64,000 bases of DNA from JACVRW01 sp963825345 (GTDB lineage Bacteria; Actinomycetota; Thermoleophilia; Solirubrobacterales; Thermoleophilaceae), in NCBI GenBank assembly GCA_963825345.1, contig CAWGSQ010000012.1:186001-250000 (forward strand). Direction: 5' to 3'. A program made the position numbers and the translations under genes. A model generated the notes under the pieces. That model saw only the letters and a program-made list of their open reading frames with translations. It had not been told where the DNA came from and searched no databases. Positions 9,701 through 17,659 of this stretch are shown piece by piece. Every line of letters starts with the position of its first letter. The stretch's first letter is position 1.

Positions 9701-10990
9701 CTCAAGGAGTCGATCGGCGCGCCTCCCGATACCGGCACCCACGAACTGGATCGCACGATGAGCCGCGAGCCGCGGACAACCGTGCCCGAGGACACCCTGC
9801 GCTCGCTCGGTGAGCAGGTCCTGCGACTGCCCGACGGGTTCGAGCTGCACCGCAAGCTGCGCCCGTTCCTGGAACGGCGACGCGAGGCGCTCGGGTCAGG
9901 TGGGCCGATCGACTGGGCCCACGCCGAGACGCTCGCGTTCGCCTCGCTGCTGGCGCTCGGCGTGCCCGTCCGGCTCACGGGGCAGGACTCGGAGCGCGGC
10001 ACCTTCAGCCAGCGCCACGCCGTCCTGCACGACGCGAAGACCGGCGAGCGCCACAACCCGCTCCAGCACCTGCGCGACGCGAACGCCCCGTTCGAGCTCC
10101 ACAACAGCCCGCTCTCCGAGCAGGCCTGCATGGGCTTCGAGTACGGCTACAGCGTCCAGGCGCCCGACGCCCTGGTGCTCTGGGAGGCGCAGTTCGGCGA
10201 CTTCGTGAACGGCGCCCAGGTGATCATCGACCAGTTCATGGTGTCGGGCCTCGCCAAGTGGGGACAGACCTCGCGCCTGACGCTGCTGCTGCCGCACGGC
10301 TACGAGGGCTCGGGTCCGGAGCACTCGAGCGCACGCATCGAGCGCTTCCTCCAGGCCGCCGCCGAGGGCAACATCCGCGTGGCCAACTGCACCACCCCCG
10401 CCCAGTACTTCCACCTGCTGCGCCGCCAGGCGCTCGTGTCGAAGCCGCGCCCGCTGATTCTGATGACGCCGAAGAGCCTGCTGCGCCTCCCCGAGGCGTC
10501 GTCCACGCTGAAGGACCTCGCCGAGGGCCACTTCGAGCGCGTGATCGACGACCCGCGCTTCGCCGAGAGCGGCCGCGAGGCGGTCACGAAGCTCGTGCTC
10601 TGTTCCGGCAAGGTCTACTACGACATCGCCGGCCACGAGGAGCGGGACGCCGCGGAGCACATCGCGGTCGCGCGCGTGGAGCTGCTCTACCCGTTCCCCG
10701 AGGAGGACCTCGTCGAGCTGATGGAGAGCTATCCCAAGCTCGAGCGCGTGGTCTGGGTGCAGGAGGAGCCGCGCAACATGGGCGCGCGCGCGTTCATGCG
10801 CCGTCGCATGGCGAAGATCCTCCCCGAGCGGATGGCCTACGACTACGTCGGCCGGCAGCTGCGGGCGTCCACCGGCGAGGGCTACTCGGCGGCCCACAAG
10901 CGCGAGCAGGCGCGCATCGTGCGCGTGGCGCTCGACCTCGAGGACGAGCGGCTCGAGCCGGACAGCTCAGCTCAGCGCCCGTTGATGTAA
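6758..10990 (+). CDS. kgd: Fused 2-oxoglutarate dehydrogenase E2-E1 with two N-terminal lipoyl domains
   Basis: A 1410-residue TCA-cycle enzyme combining dihydrolipoyl succinyltransferase (E2) and thiamine-dependent 2-oxoglutarate dehydrogenase/decarboxylase (E1). Two lipoyl domains lie at residues 8-83 and 100-175, each with an EISTDKVDAE loop whose lysines (K48 and K140) are the lipoylation sites. A peripheral subunit-binding domain (RIASAHGLDVESITGSGPRG) follows near 210-245. The E2 catalytic domain ends with YDHRVIQGAESG, the variant seen in mycobacterial Kgd. After an Ala/Pro linker the E1 part holds GDAAFPGQG, the SNPSHLEF-like NPSHLEF motif and RFGHNETDEP. ATG 6758 is chosen over an upstream in-frame TTG at 6746. 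Known mycobacterial and corynebacterial fusions lack lipoyl domains, so this architecture is unusual. No E3 gene is in the window. Confidence 0.95.
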   Translation: MATRATSVQITMPQMGESVTEGTVLGWLKQVGDRVDADEPLVEISTDKVDAEVPAPVSGTLVNIAAEADETVQVGSVLGEIEPDGEGAAPAAPAESSELTDVAFPEMGDSVAEGTILEWRVKPGDAVAVDDPLVEISTDKVDAELPSPVAGTIAEILVQADETVAVGTVLCRIAGGAGASNGPVQPSAEPTETKPAVGAPATNGGNATPVAARIASAHGLDVESITGSGPRGRVTKEDVLAAVEGNGGGAAPAPAAADVKPIRGPAATLVKFMNESRSIPTATSFRTVPVDALDGRRKELKAADKKLSFTHLIAWAIVQAAGDMPVMGHAYAEEDGKPQRVTPGSMSLGLAVDVERKDGTRSLVVPVLRDASELSFADFVARYDELVVGARDNTLQPDAYQGANITLTNPGGIGTVASVPRLMPGQGTIVATGAIGYPPGLTKVDPDRLAELGVQKVMTMTSTYDHRVIQGAESGAFLRRIDQLLQGEDGFYESVFEAVGVTPRAEGPATPAPVTAAEPVPAAATPAAAPGVDAALLQAVQAATSLVKAHRMHGHLAARLDPLGSEPVGDPALEPATVGLNDELMRRIPASVLRVAVPGETFADALPKLRETYTGTIAYEIEHISDHEQRIWLRKNIESGTYRQPLEPDARRRLLQRLSEVEALENYLHKAFLGKKQFSIEGLDSIVPMLDETIELGAGAGAREVVLGMAHRGRLNVLAHTVGRPYAAILAEFEGEQTLAVDTAAPEGGTGDVKYHYGASGTYSTEAGRAVTVTLSPNPSHLEFVNPVIEGRARADQTTRKARELAHDPAAVVPVVIHGDAAFPGQGIVSETLNLQALPGYSTGGTIHLIANNQLGFTTDPHESRSTRYASDPAKGFDMPIIHVNADDVEACVSAVRLAHAYRETFGRDALIDLIGYRRFGHNETDEPAYTQPQMYELIKNHPPVRKLYADRLVADGVVSQEEAERMASEAYERMGAAHTELKESIGAPPDTGTHELDRTMSREPRTTVPEDTLRSLGEQVLRLPDGFELHRKLRPFLERRREALGSGGPIDWAHAETLAFASLLALGVPVRLTGQDSERGTFSQRHAVLHDAKTGERHNPLQHLRDANAPFELHNSPLSEQACMGFEYGYSVQAPDALVLWEAQFGDFVNGAQVIIDQFMVSGLAKWGQTSRLTLLLPHGYEGSGPEHSSARIERFLQAAAEGNIRVANCTTPAQYFHLLRRQALVSKPRPLILMTPKSLLRLPEASSTLKDLAEGHFERVIDDPRFAESGREAVTKLVLCSGKVYYDIAGHEERDAAEHIAVARVELLYPFPEEDLVELMESYPKLERVVWVQEEPRNMGARAFMRRRMAKILPERMAYDYVGRQLRASTGEGYSAAHKREQARIVRVALDLEDERLEPDSSAQRPLM

Positions 10991-10999
10991 GTCAGTTAC

Positions 11000-11851
11000 C
11001 TACAGCTCCGGCGCCTGCTGCAGCGTGTAGCTCACACCCGTCACCTGCTGCGCACGGGCGACCTGTGGGGCGAGGCGGGTGATGCCCATCAGGCCGGCGT
11101 CCACGCCGTCCGTTCCGATCGACTCGGAGTGGATGCCTGTGGTCACGATCACGCCCACGGCTCGGCCATCGTCCGAGATGATGCCGCTGCCGGAGTCGCC
11201 GGGCACCACCGCACCCTGCGCATAGACGTGGTCGGGATGCGGCGTGCCGAGGGCGAGCGCGCTGCGGGCCGGCAGCACCGTGCCCACACCGATGCCCTGG
11301 CCGAAGTGGTGTAGAACCACCGGGTCGGCACCTTGGTCGGAGTTCACGCCCGTCGGGCCGCCGAAGTGGCACATCTGGGGGTTTGCCGCCACACCCGCGT
11401 CGAGCCTGATCAGCGAGAAGTCCTTCGGGTCCTGGAGGATCGCGTAGGCGAACTCACCGATGCGGTTGCCCTGACCGTCGCGGGCCACGGGCCCGGTCCC
11501 GGCCGCCCAGGTCTGCTCGCCCGCATCGCCGCCGGTGGGGCTGTCGCCGAGGATGCAGTGCCCCGCCGTGCCCATGTAGCGGCTGCCGTCGGATCCCTGG
11601 AACAGGAAGTTGAAAGTGCACTGCCCGGCGTCGCTACTGACCACCGCGCCCGGCCTCACGCCGGGGCACGCCCCCGTACCGACCGGATTGGCCGCCGGGA
11701 CCGGAATCAGCTGGCATGGGACGCCGCCGAGTGTCCAGTCGCCCGCGGTCGATCTGCTGCCGATCAAGCCTGCATTCGCCGGCGCCACAGCCGCCAGGAC
11801 GGCAACGATCGCGAACGCGCTTGTCAGAATTCCCCTGCCCCGGGTAGTCAT
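11000..11851 (-). CDS. Secreted S1-family (trypsin-like) serine protease
   Basis: From ATG 11851 the product is 283 residues with a signal peptide (hydrophobic core ending ANA/GL). An in-frame TTG at 11923 would add 24 residues before the signal and overlap the next gene, so it is less likely. The catalytic triad is readable: His in GTAGHCI, Asp in KDFSLIRLD and Ser in VPGDSGSG. Cysteines near the N-terminus and around the His motif can form disulphides. The family cleaves peptide bonds outside the cell. The gene converges on kgd with only a 9-bp gap. It is one of several exported hydrolases in this window. Confidence 0.88.
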   Translation of the reverse strand: MTTRGRGILTSAFAIVAVLAAVAPANAGLIGSRSTAGDWTLGGVPCQLIPVPAANPVGTGACPGVRPGAVVSSDAGQCTFNFLFQGSDGSRYMGTAGHCILGDSPTGGDAGEQTWAAGTGPVARDGQGNRIGEFAYAILQDPKDFSLIRLDAGVAANPQMCHFGGPTGVNSDQGADPVVLHHFGQGIGVGTVLPARSALALGTPHPDHVYAQGAVVPGDSGSGIISDDGRAVGVIVTTGIHSESIGTDGVDAGLMGITRLAPQVARAQQVTGVSYTLQQAPEL

Positions 11852-11919
11852 GCCACGGACATTCCCCGGGTGGCCGAAATCGACACCCAAGAAGGCGCAC
11901 TCGGCAACCGCGGCTCGGC

Positions 11920-12717
11920 TCAACGCTTGTCGCGCTGCGCCTCGGCGAGAGCGTCGGCGATCCGCGCGGAGCCGAGCCGTCGTTGCACTCGAGCGGCGGT
12001 GACCGGGGCGAGCCCCGCTATCCGCGTGCCGAGGCGCAGGCCGAGGGGCGCCACGTCCACCTCGGCACGCTCTCGCTCGATCCCGCTGACCACCGCCGCC
12101 GCCACCTGCTCCGGCGTGCGCGTTCCGACCCAGGGCGGCAGCTTCACGCCGCTGTCCGCGAACAGCCCGGCGTCGCTCACGAACCCCGGAAAGACGACCG
12201 TGACTCCGATGCCCAGCGGCTCCACGTCCTCGCGCAGGCCGGCCGCGAAGCCGCGGAGGCCGAACTTGGTCGCCGAGTAGATGCCCGAGCGGGGCGAGGC
12301 AGCCTTGCCCGACAGCGACGAGACGAACACGACGTGGCCGCGCCCCCGCTCGAGCATCCCCGGCAGCAGCGCGCGAGTGAGCTGCATCGGTGCACGCAGA
12401 TTCACGTCGAGGGCGCGGTCGATCTGGTCATGGTCGAAGTCCTCGACCCTCCCGCTCGCGGGAAGGGCGGCGTTCGCCACGAGCACGTCGACAGCTCCGG
12501 CGGCCTCGGCGAGCCGAGCGGGGCCGTGCCGATCGGCGAGATCGGCCACCAGCACCTCCGCGCGTCCTCCGAGGCTTGCCGCAAGCTCGTCGAGGGCGTC
12601 CCGGCGGCGGCCGCTCAGCAGCACCCGCGCGCCGCGCTGGTGGAGCGCGTGCGCGATTGCATTTCCGATGCCGCCGGTGGCCCCGGTGACGAGGGCGGTC
12701 TGTCCGGCGAGCTGCAC
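11920..12717 (-). CDS. Short-chain dehydrogenase/reductase (classical SDR)
   Basis: A 265-residue Rossmann-fold oxidoreductase from GTG 12717. A start at GTG 12753 adds 12 residues but would overlap the divergent gene at 12741. The NAD(P)-binding motif TGATGGIG is near residue 9, NAA near 83, the catalytic Ser in VSSLSG, and YSATK supplies Tyr and Lys. GRRRD after the second strand suggests NADPH preference, which is inference. The C-terminal 60 residues resemble SDRs acting on hydrophobic substrates. Substrate unknown. Confidence 0.88.
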   Translation of the reverse strand: MQLAGQTALVTGATGGIGNAIAHALHQRGARVLLSGRRRDALDELAASLGGRAEVLVADLADRHGPARLAEAAGAVDVLVANAALPASGRVEDFDHDQIDRALDVNLRAPMQLTRALLPGMLERGRGHVVFVSSLSGKAASPRSGIYSATKFGLRGFAAGLREDVEPLGIGVTVVFPGFVSDAGLFADSGVKLPPWVGTRTPEQVAAAVVSGIERERAEVDVAPLGLRLGTRIAGLAPVTAARVQRRLGSARIADALAEAQRDKR

Positions 12718-12740
12718 GCCGCGGAGCGTATCCTCGAACG

Positions 12741-13784
<1,044 letters not shown>

Positions 13785-13822
13785 CTGATTCGGGCTGCAA
13801 ACCTGCGCCCGGCTGTGTCATC

Positions 13823-13860
13823 GGGCCAGGGCCGTGCGGAGCACTGTCCCTGGCCCTCTT
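13823..13860 (+). terminator. Likely rho-independent terminator after tRNA-Asp
   Basis: A perfect 9-bp inverted repeat, GGGCCAGGG (13823-13831) and CCCTGGCCC (13848-13856), is followed by TCTT and lies 39 bp after the tRNA. The T-tract is short, as is common in GC-rich actinobacteria. Confidence 0.65.
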
Positions 13861-13890
13861 CCTTGCCGGGCTTGGTTTTCGCACTCAGCG

Positions 13891-13909
13891 CGAGCGACTG
13901 CGTCGCTCG
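13891..13909. terminator. Hairpin between tRNA-Asp and the VOC gene
   Basis: CGAGCGAC and GTCGCTCG form a perfect 8-bp stem with a 3-nt loop, 11 bp beyond the stop of the minus-strand VOC gene. It probably ends transcription of that gene. No T-tract follows on the minus strand. Confidence 0.45.
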
Positions 13910-13919
13910 ACTGCTCTTC

Positions 13920-14384
13920 TCAGCCGCTCATTGCCTCTGCCGCCCGCTTCTCCATCTCGTCAGGCGGCACGTCCTCGACGTGGGTCGCGACGCTCCAGCG
14001 GTGCCCGAAGGGGTCCTCGAACTGACCGGTGCGGTCCCCGTAGAATTGGTTCTCCACCGGACGCATGGCGGTGGCGCCCGCTGCTACGGCGGCATCGAAG
14101 ACGGCGTCCGCGTCCTCGACGTAGATGCTGATCATCACCGGCGTGCCGCCCACGGCCTTCGGGGCGCGTATGCCCATCTCGGGGAACTCGTCCGCGAGCA
14201 TGATGAGCGACTCGCCGAGCTCGAGCTCGGCGTGGCCGATCCTGCCGTCGGGGCCTGGCATGTGCATCCGCTCCTTGGCTCCCAGGACGTTCGAATAGAA
14301 CTCGATCGCGGCCTTCGCGTCGTCCACGCACAGGTACGGCGTGACCTGCGGGTAGCCGTCGGGAATCGGCTTTACGTCCGCCAT
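13920..14384 (-). CDS. VOC-family (glyoxalase/PhnB-like) protein
   Basis: A 154-residue vicinal-oxygen-chelate protein with two beta-alpha-beta-beta-beta modules. The first begins VTPYLCVDDAKAAIEFY and the second covers MISIYVEDADAVFDAAVAAGA to DPFGHRW. The GDRTGQFEDPFGHRW ending is typical of PhnB-like members, which often lack proven activity. It is a single gene with its own hairpin downstream and lies 54 bp from the M14 gene stop. Possible roles include binding or detoxifying small electrophiles; none is shown. Confidence 0.85.
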   Translation of the reverse strand: MADVKPIPDGYPQVTPYLCVDDAKAAIEFYSNVLGAKERMHMPGPDGRIGHAELELGESLIMLADEFPEMGIRAPKAVGGTPVMISIYVEDADAVFDAAVAAGATAMRPVENQFYGDRTGQFEDPFGHRWSVATHVEDVPPDEMEKRAAEAMSG

Positions 14385-14437
14385 TGTTTTCCGTCCTCCA
14401 GCTGGTCGGGCTCTCCAAGCGTGCTTCTGGTCGAACC

Positions 14438-15601
14438 CTACTCGCCGCCCTCCTCAGCCGGAGGGCAATCGGTCTCGCTCGGCGTCAGCTGGAGCGCCTC
14501 GGCCACACCGACGTCGGCCTGCGAGAGACTGCCGTCGGCCAGCGCCTCGACCACGGATCCAGCGGCCACATAGGCGGTCTTGGCGATGTAGCCGTTCGAC
14601 TTCTGGCCGATGTCGCCCCGCATCTCGAGCAGCACCGACGCGGAGCCGAGGAGGCCGTAGGCGTTCCGCGAGATCCCCGGCGGCGTCGTGCCGCAGTACC
14701 GAGAGAAGTTCGCGTACCCGTATCGCTCGATGGCCTGCACGAGCGTGGACACGGCCTGCTTGGAGCGGAAGACGACCTGATCGAACTGCGAGCGGATACC
14801 GAGCTGGTCGGCGGTCGCCGTCGCATTCGGCCACAGTGTCGAGCCGGTGACCATCCGGCCCTCGGCGTCGGTCTTCGACCCCTGGTGGTGCAGGTCCATC
14901 ACCACGTCGACTCCCTCCGGGCCGCCCGCGGCGTCGTACGCATTGCGGACCGCCAGGGCCTCGGGCACCGGGTTGTCACCCTGGCCAACAGCGACCGGCC
15001 CGGTGTTCGGGTCGTCGAGCGGGTCGCTGACCAGGTAGGAGTGATAGCGGTTGATGTCATATCCCCGGCCCAGGGCGTAGAACGCCGGACATGGGGCGAC
15101 CGTGCAGAACGGGTCGACGTTGTGGCGCCACGGCTCGCCGATCGGCGTGGCATCGAAGCCATCGATGTTCACCCGCGGCATGACAGTCACGGTCACGGCT
15201 TCCCGGATCTCCTTCGCCCCCGCGGCGTTGCTCGTTAGCGCGCGGACGAGCTCCACCGCTGAGTTGCTCACGGTGAACTCGTTGCCGTGCTGGTTGGCGA
15301 TGATCACGATGCCGCGAGCGCCGCTGCCGATCGTGACGATCGGGATCGCGCGACCGCTGCCCTTGGCGCGGAACGGCGAATACGTGAGCTCGGCTGCCCC
15401 ATTCTTGCGAGCGACCAGCTTCTCGAGCGTCGAAACCAGCTCGCCGTAGTCGCGGATCGCCGAAAGCGATTCGTTCTGGTTCGGCTGCGCCCATGGGCCG
15501 CCGGGCGTGGACTCGGGCGGCTGTGCGCCCGCAGGCGCAGCCATTAGCGCAACGATGAGGCATGTGGCGCCGATCGCCGCACGCAGACGTGTGAGTTTCA
15601 T
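14438..15601 (-). CDS. Secreted M14-family zinc carboxypeptidase-like protein
   Basis: From ATG 15601 (good GAGGGG ribosome site just upstream) the product is 387 residues. A much longer open frame up to 16060 overlaps the divergent hydrolase gene and is rejected. The signal peptide runs to about APAGA. The zinc site is readable as QHGNEF (His and Glu of HxxE), with the third ligand probably in DLHHQGS. DINRYHS and SVLLEMRGD further downstream match substrate-binding and catalytic Glu regions of M14 enzymes. The C-terminus is acidic. It probably trims peptides or peptidoglycan stems outside the cell. It is divergent from the S15-type hydrolase with a 12-bp inverted repeat between them. Confidence 0.85.
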   Translation of the reverse strand: MKLTRLRAAIGATCLIVALMAAPAGAQPPESTPGGPWAQPNQNESLSAIRDYGELVSTLEKLVARKNGAAELTYSPFRAKGSGRAIPIVTIGSGARGIVIIANQHGNEFTVSNSAVELVRALTSNAAGAKEIREAVTVTVMPRVNIDGFDATPIGEPWRHNVDPFCTVAPCPAFYALGRGYDINRYHSYLVSDPLDDPNTGPVAVGQGDNPVPEALAVRNAYDAAGGPEGVDVVMDLHHQGSKTDAEGRMVTGSTLWPNATATADQLGIRSQFDQVVFRSKQAVSTLVQAIERYGYANFSRYCGTTPPGISRNAYGLLGSASVLLEMRGDIGQKSNGYIAKTAYVAAGSVVEALADGSLSQADVGVAEALQLTPSETDCPPAEEGGE

Positions 15602-15637
15602 CAGGATTCCCCTCCCGTCTGAATTTCCCCGCCCCTC

Positions 15638-15710
15638 TGCCCTACCCGGGGCACTCCAAATGTTGCCGCCTGGCGCCCTTGTCGACGAATTTCCAAAACC
15701 GGGTAGGGCA
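15638..15710. promoter_or_regulatory. 12-bp inverted repeat in divergent promoter region
   Basis: TGCCCTACCCGG at 15638-15649 is repeated as its exact reverse complement at 15699-15710. The arms flank the centre of the 114-bp space between two secreted hydrolase genes. A GAATTTCC octamer also occurs twice (15621 and 15687). The arrangement suits a shared operator or looping site; no regulator is identified. Confidence 0.45.
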
Positions 15711-15715
15711 CCAGC

Positions 15716-17659
15716 GTGACTGTGAACGGGTGTGTGTATATCGGGTGGATCCGGCGGGCAGCAACGATCGCGGTTGTGGCGCTCGGGGTGACGGCTGCAC
15801 CGGCGGCGGCGGGGGACCCCACCCCGCCACCCTGGCTGAAGGTCGAGAACGGCCAAACGCAGCCTCAGTTCGCGCTCGCAGACGCGATTGAAGAGACCGT
15901 GTTCGTGGAGACGAAGCTCGACAGCGACGACGACGGCCGCCTCGACCGTGTCCGCATCCGGATCAGTCGCCCGGGTGAGACGGAGACGCAGGGCTACAAG
16001 GTCCCGGTGGTCTTCGAGCACAGCCCCTACCGGGGTGATTTCGGCCCTGCGGAGAACCACGAGGTCGACTTCCAGTTCCTGCCCCAGGAGTTTCTCGGGA
16101 ATCAGGGCACCAAGGCGACCCGGATCGAGCGATCCGCGCGCTCGAAGCGCACGAGCGAGCGCAGTGCGCGTACCCGCATGCGGGTCGCCGCGGGTCCCCG
16201 CGCCGATCTTCCCGGCTCACTCGACAACTACTACGTCCCGCGCGGGTACGCCGTCGTGCTGGGAGAAAGCATCGGAACCTTCAACTCGGACGGCTGCCCG
16301 ACGGTCGGCGATCGGGTGGAGACTCTTGGCACCAAGGCCGTGATCGATTGGCTGAACGGCCGCGCACGCGGATTCGACGCGAATGGCGACGCGGTGAGCG
16401 CGAACTGGACCACGGGCGCCGTGGGCATGGTCGGCGTCTCCTACAACGGCACCCTGCCGAACCAGGTGGCCACCACCGGGGTCGAGGGCCTCGAGACGAT
16501 CGTCCCGATCTCGGCCATCTCCAGCTGGTACGACTACTACCGCGCCAACGGACTCGTCGTGGCTCCCCACTCCGAGACTCAGGGCGTGGGGGAGAACGGC
16601 TACCTCGGCGAGGACACCGACGTGCTGGCCTCGTTCATCGGCGGCAGCCGGATGGTGCCCGGCGGCCGCTGTCCGGACACGTTGAACACCCTCAACCACA
16701 GACAGGACCGCGTGACGGGCGACTACAGCCCGTTCTGGGCCGCGCGCGATTACCTCGACGATGTCGGCGACATCCGCTCGAGCGTGTTCGTGGTCCACGG
16801 GCTGAACGACTGGAACGTGAAGACCAAGGCGTTCGCCGAATGGTGGTACCGCCTCGACCAGTACGACGTGCCGCGCAAGCTCTGGCTCCACAACGGCGGC
16901 CACGGCGGCCCACCCGCCCCCGGCAACGTTCCGTACAAGGCCACCGAGAACCGTTGGATGGACCATGAGCTGTTCGGCGTGCAGAACGGGATCATGAGCG
17001 AGCCCCGCTCCACGATCCAGCGCGAGGACGGCTCCTACCACGACGAGGCTGACTGGCCCGCACCGGGCACGAGCGCGACCACGCTGCATCTGTCGGCGCC
17101 GAGTGCAACCGCTCCGGGCGGGCTGTCGAGCGCCTCGAACCAGTCTGCTGTGATTCAGGACTTCGTGGACGAGGGGCGCACCTTCGACACCGACGACGTG
17201 CTGATCCAGGAGCCCGACGCAGCACAGCAGAACCGACTGATCTACCGCTCGCCCGAGCTCGGCCAGGACGTCCGTATCAGCGGCACACCGTGGGTCAACC
17301 TGACGATGTCGGTCGAGAACCGAAACGCGGCAAACCTCACGGCGGTACTCGTGGACTACGGGCCGGGCGGCTCGGCGGACGCGCCGGTGATGGTCACGCG
17401 CGGCTGGCTTGATCCGCAGAACCGTCTGAGCGTCAAAAACGGCCGTCCTCTTCGCCGAGGTCAGGCCTACGACCTCCGCTGGGACCTCCAGCCCGACGAC
17501 TACATCTTCAAGGCGGGTCGTCGGATCGGCCTCGTGGTGGTGTCGACCGACCACGACTACACGATCAGGCCCGACCCGGGCACGCGTCTGACGCTCCAGC
17601 CATCGAACAGCCAGATCAGCCTGCCGGTGGTGGGCGGCCAGCCTACACTCGGCTTCTGA
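15716..17659 (+). CDS. Secreted CocE/NonD-family hydrolase (S15 Xaa-Pro dipeptidyl-peptidase type)
   Basis: A 647-residue exported alpha/beta hydrolase starting at GTG 15716. The signal peptide has a hydrophobic core at residues 15-32 ending PAAAG. The nucleophile elbow is GVSYNGT near residue 243, the Asp is in VHGLNDWNV near 363, and the His is in HNGGHGG near 398. The C-terminal 200 residues form the jelly-roll beta domain characteristic of X-Pro dipeptidyl acyl hydrolases (C-terminal LVVVSTDHDYTIRPDPG-type end). A basic Arg/Ser/Thr-rich insertion lies near residues 137-165. It likely cleaves peptides or esters outside the cell. Its stop overlaps the proposed start of the following gene by 4 nt. 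Confidence 0.88.
   Translation: MTVNGCVYIGWIRRAATIAVVALGVTAAPAAAGDPTPPPWLKVENGQTQPQFALADAIEETVFVETKLDSDDDGRLDRVRIRISRPGETETQGYKVPVVFEHSPYRGDFGPAENHEVDFQFLPQEFLGNQGTKATRIERSARSKRTSERSARTRMRVAAGPRADLPGSLDNYYVPRGYAVVLGESIGTFNSDGCPTVGDRVETLGTKAVIDWLNGRARGFDANGDAVSANWTTGAVGMVGVSYNGTLPNQVATTGVEGLETIVPISAISSWYDYYRANGLVVAPHSETQGVGENGYLGEDTDVLASFIGGSRMVPGGRCPDTLNTLNHRQDRVTGDYSPFWAARDYLDDVGDIRSSVFVVHGLNDWNVKTKAFAEWWYRLDQYDVPRKLWLHNGGHGGPPAPGNVPYKATENRWMDHELFGVQNGIMSEPRSTIQREDGSYHDEADWPAPGTSATTLHLSAPSATAPGGLSSASNQSAVIQDFVDEGRTFDTDDVLIQEPDAAQQNRLIYRSPELGQDVRISGTPWVNLTMSVENRNAANLTAVLVDYGPGGSADAPVMVTRGWLDPQNRLSVKNGRPLRRGQAYDLRWDLQPDDYIFKAGRRIGLVVVSTDHDYTIRPDPGTRLTLQPSNSQISLPVVGGQPTLGF

Noticed and set aside
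15602..16060. N-terminal extension of the M14 gene to 16060
   Set aside because: It overlaps the divergent hydrolase gene and gives an Arg-rich sequence; a signal peptide and ribosome site mark ATG 15601.
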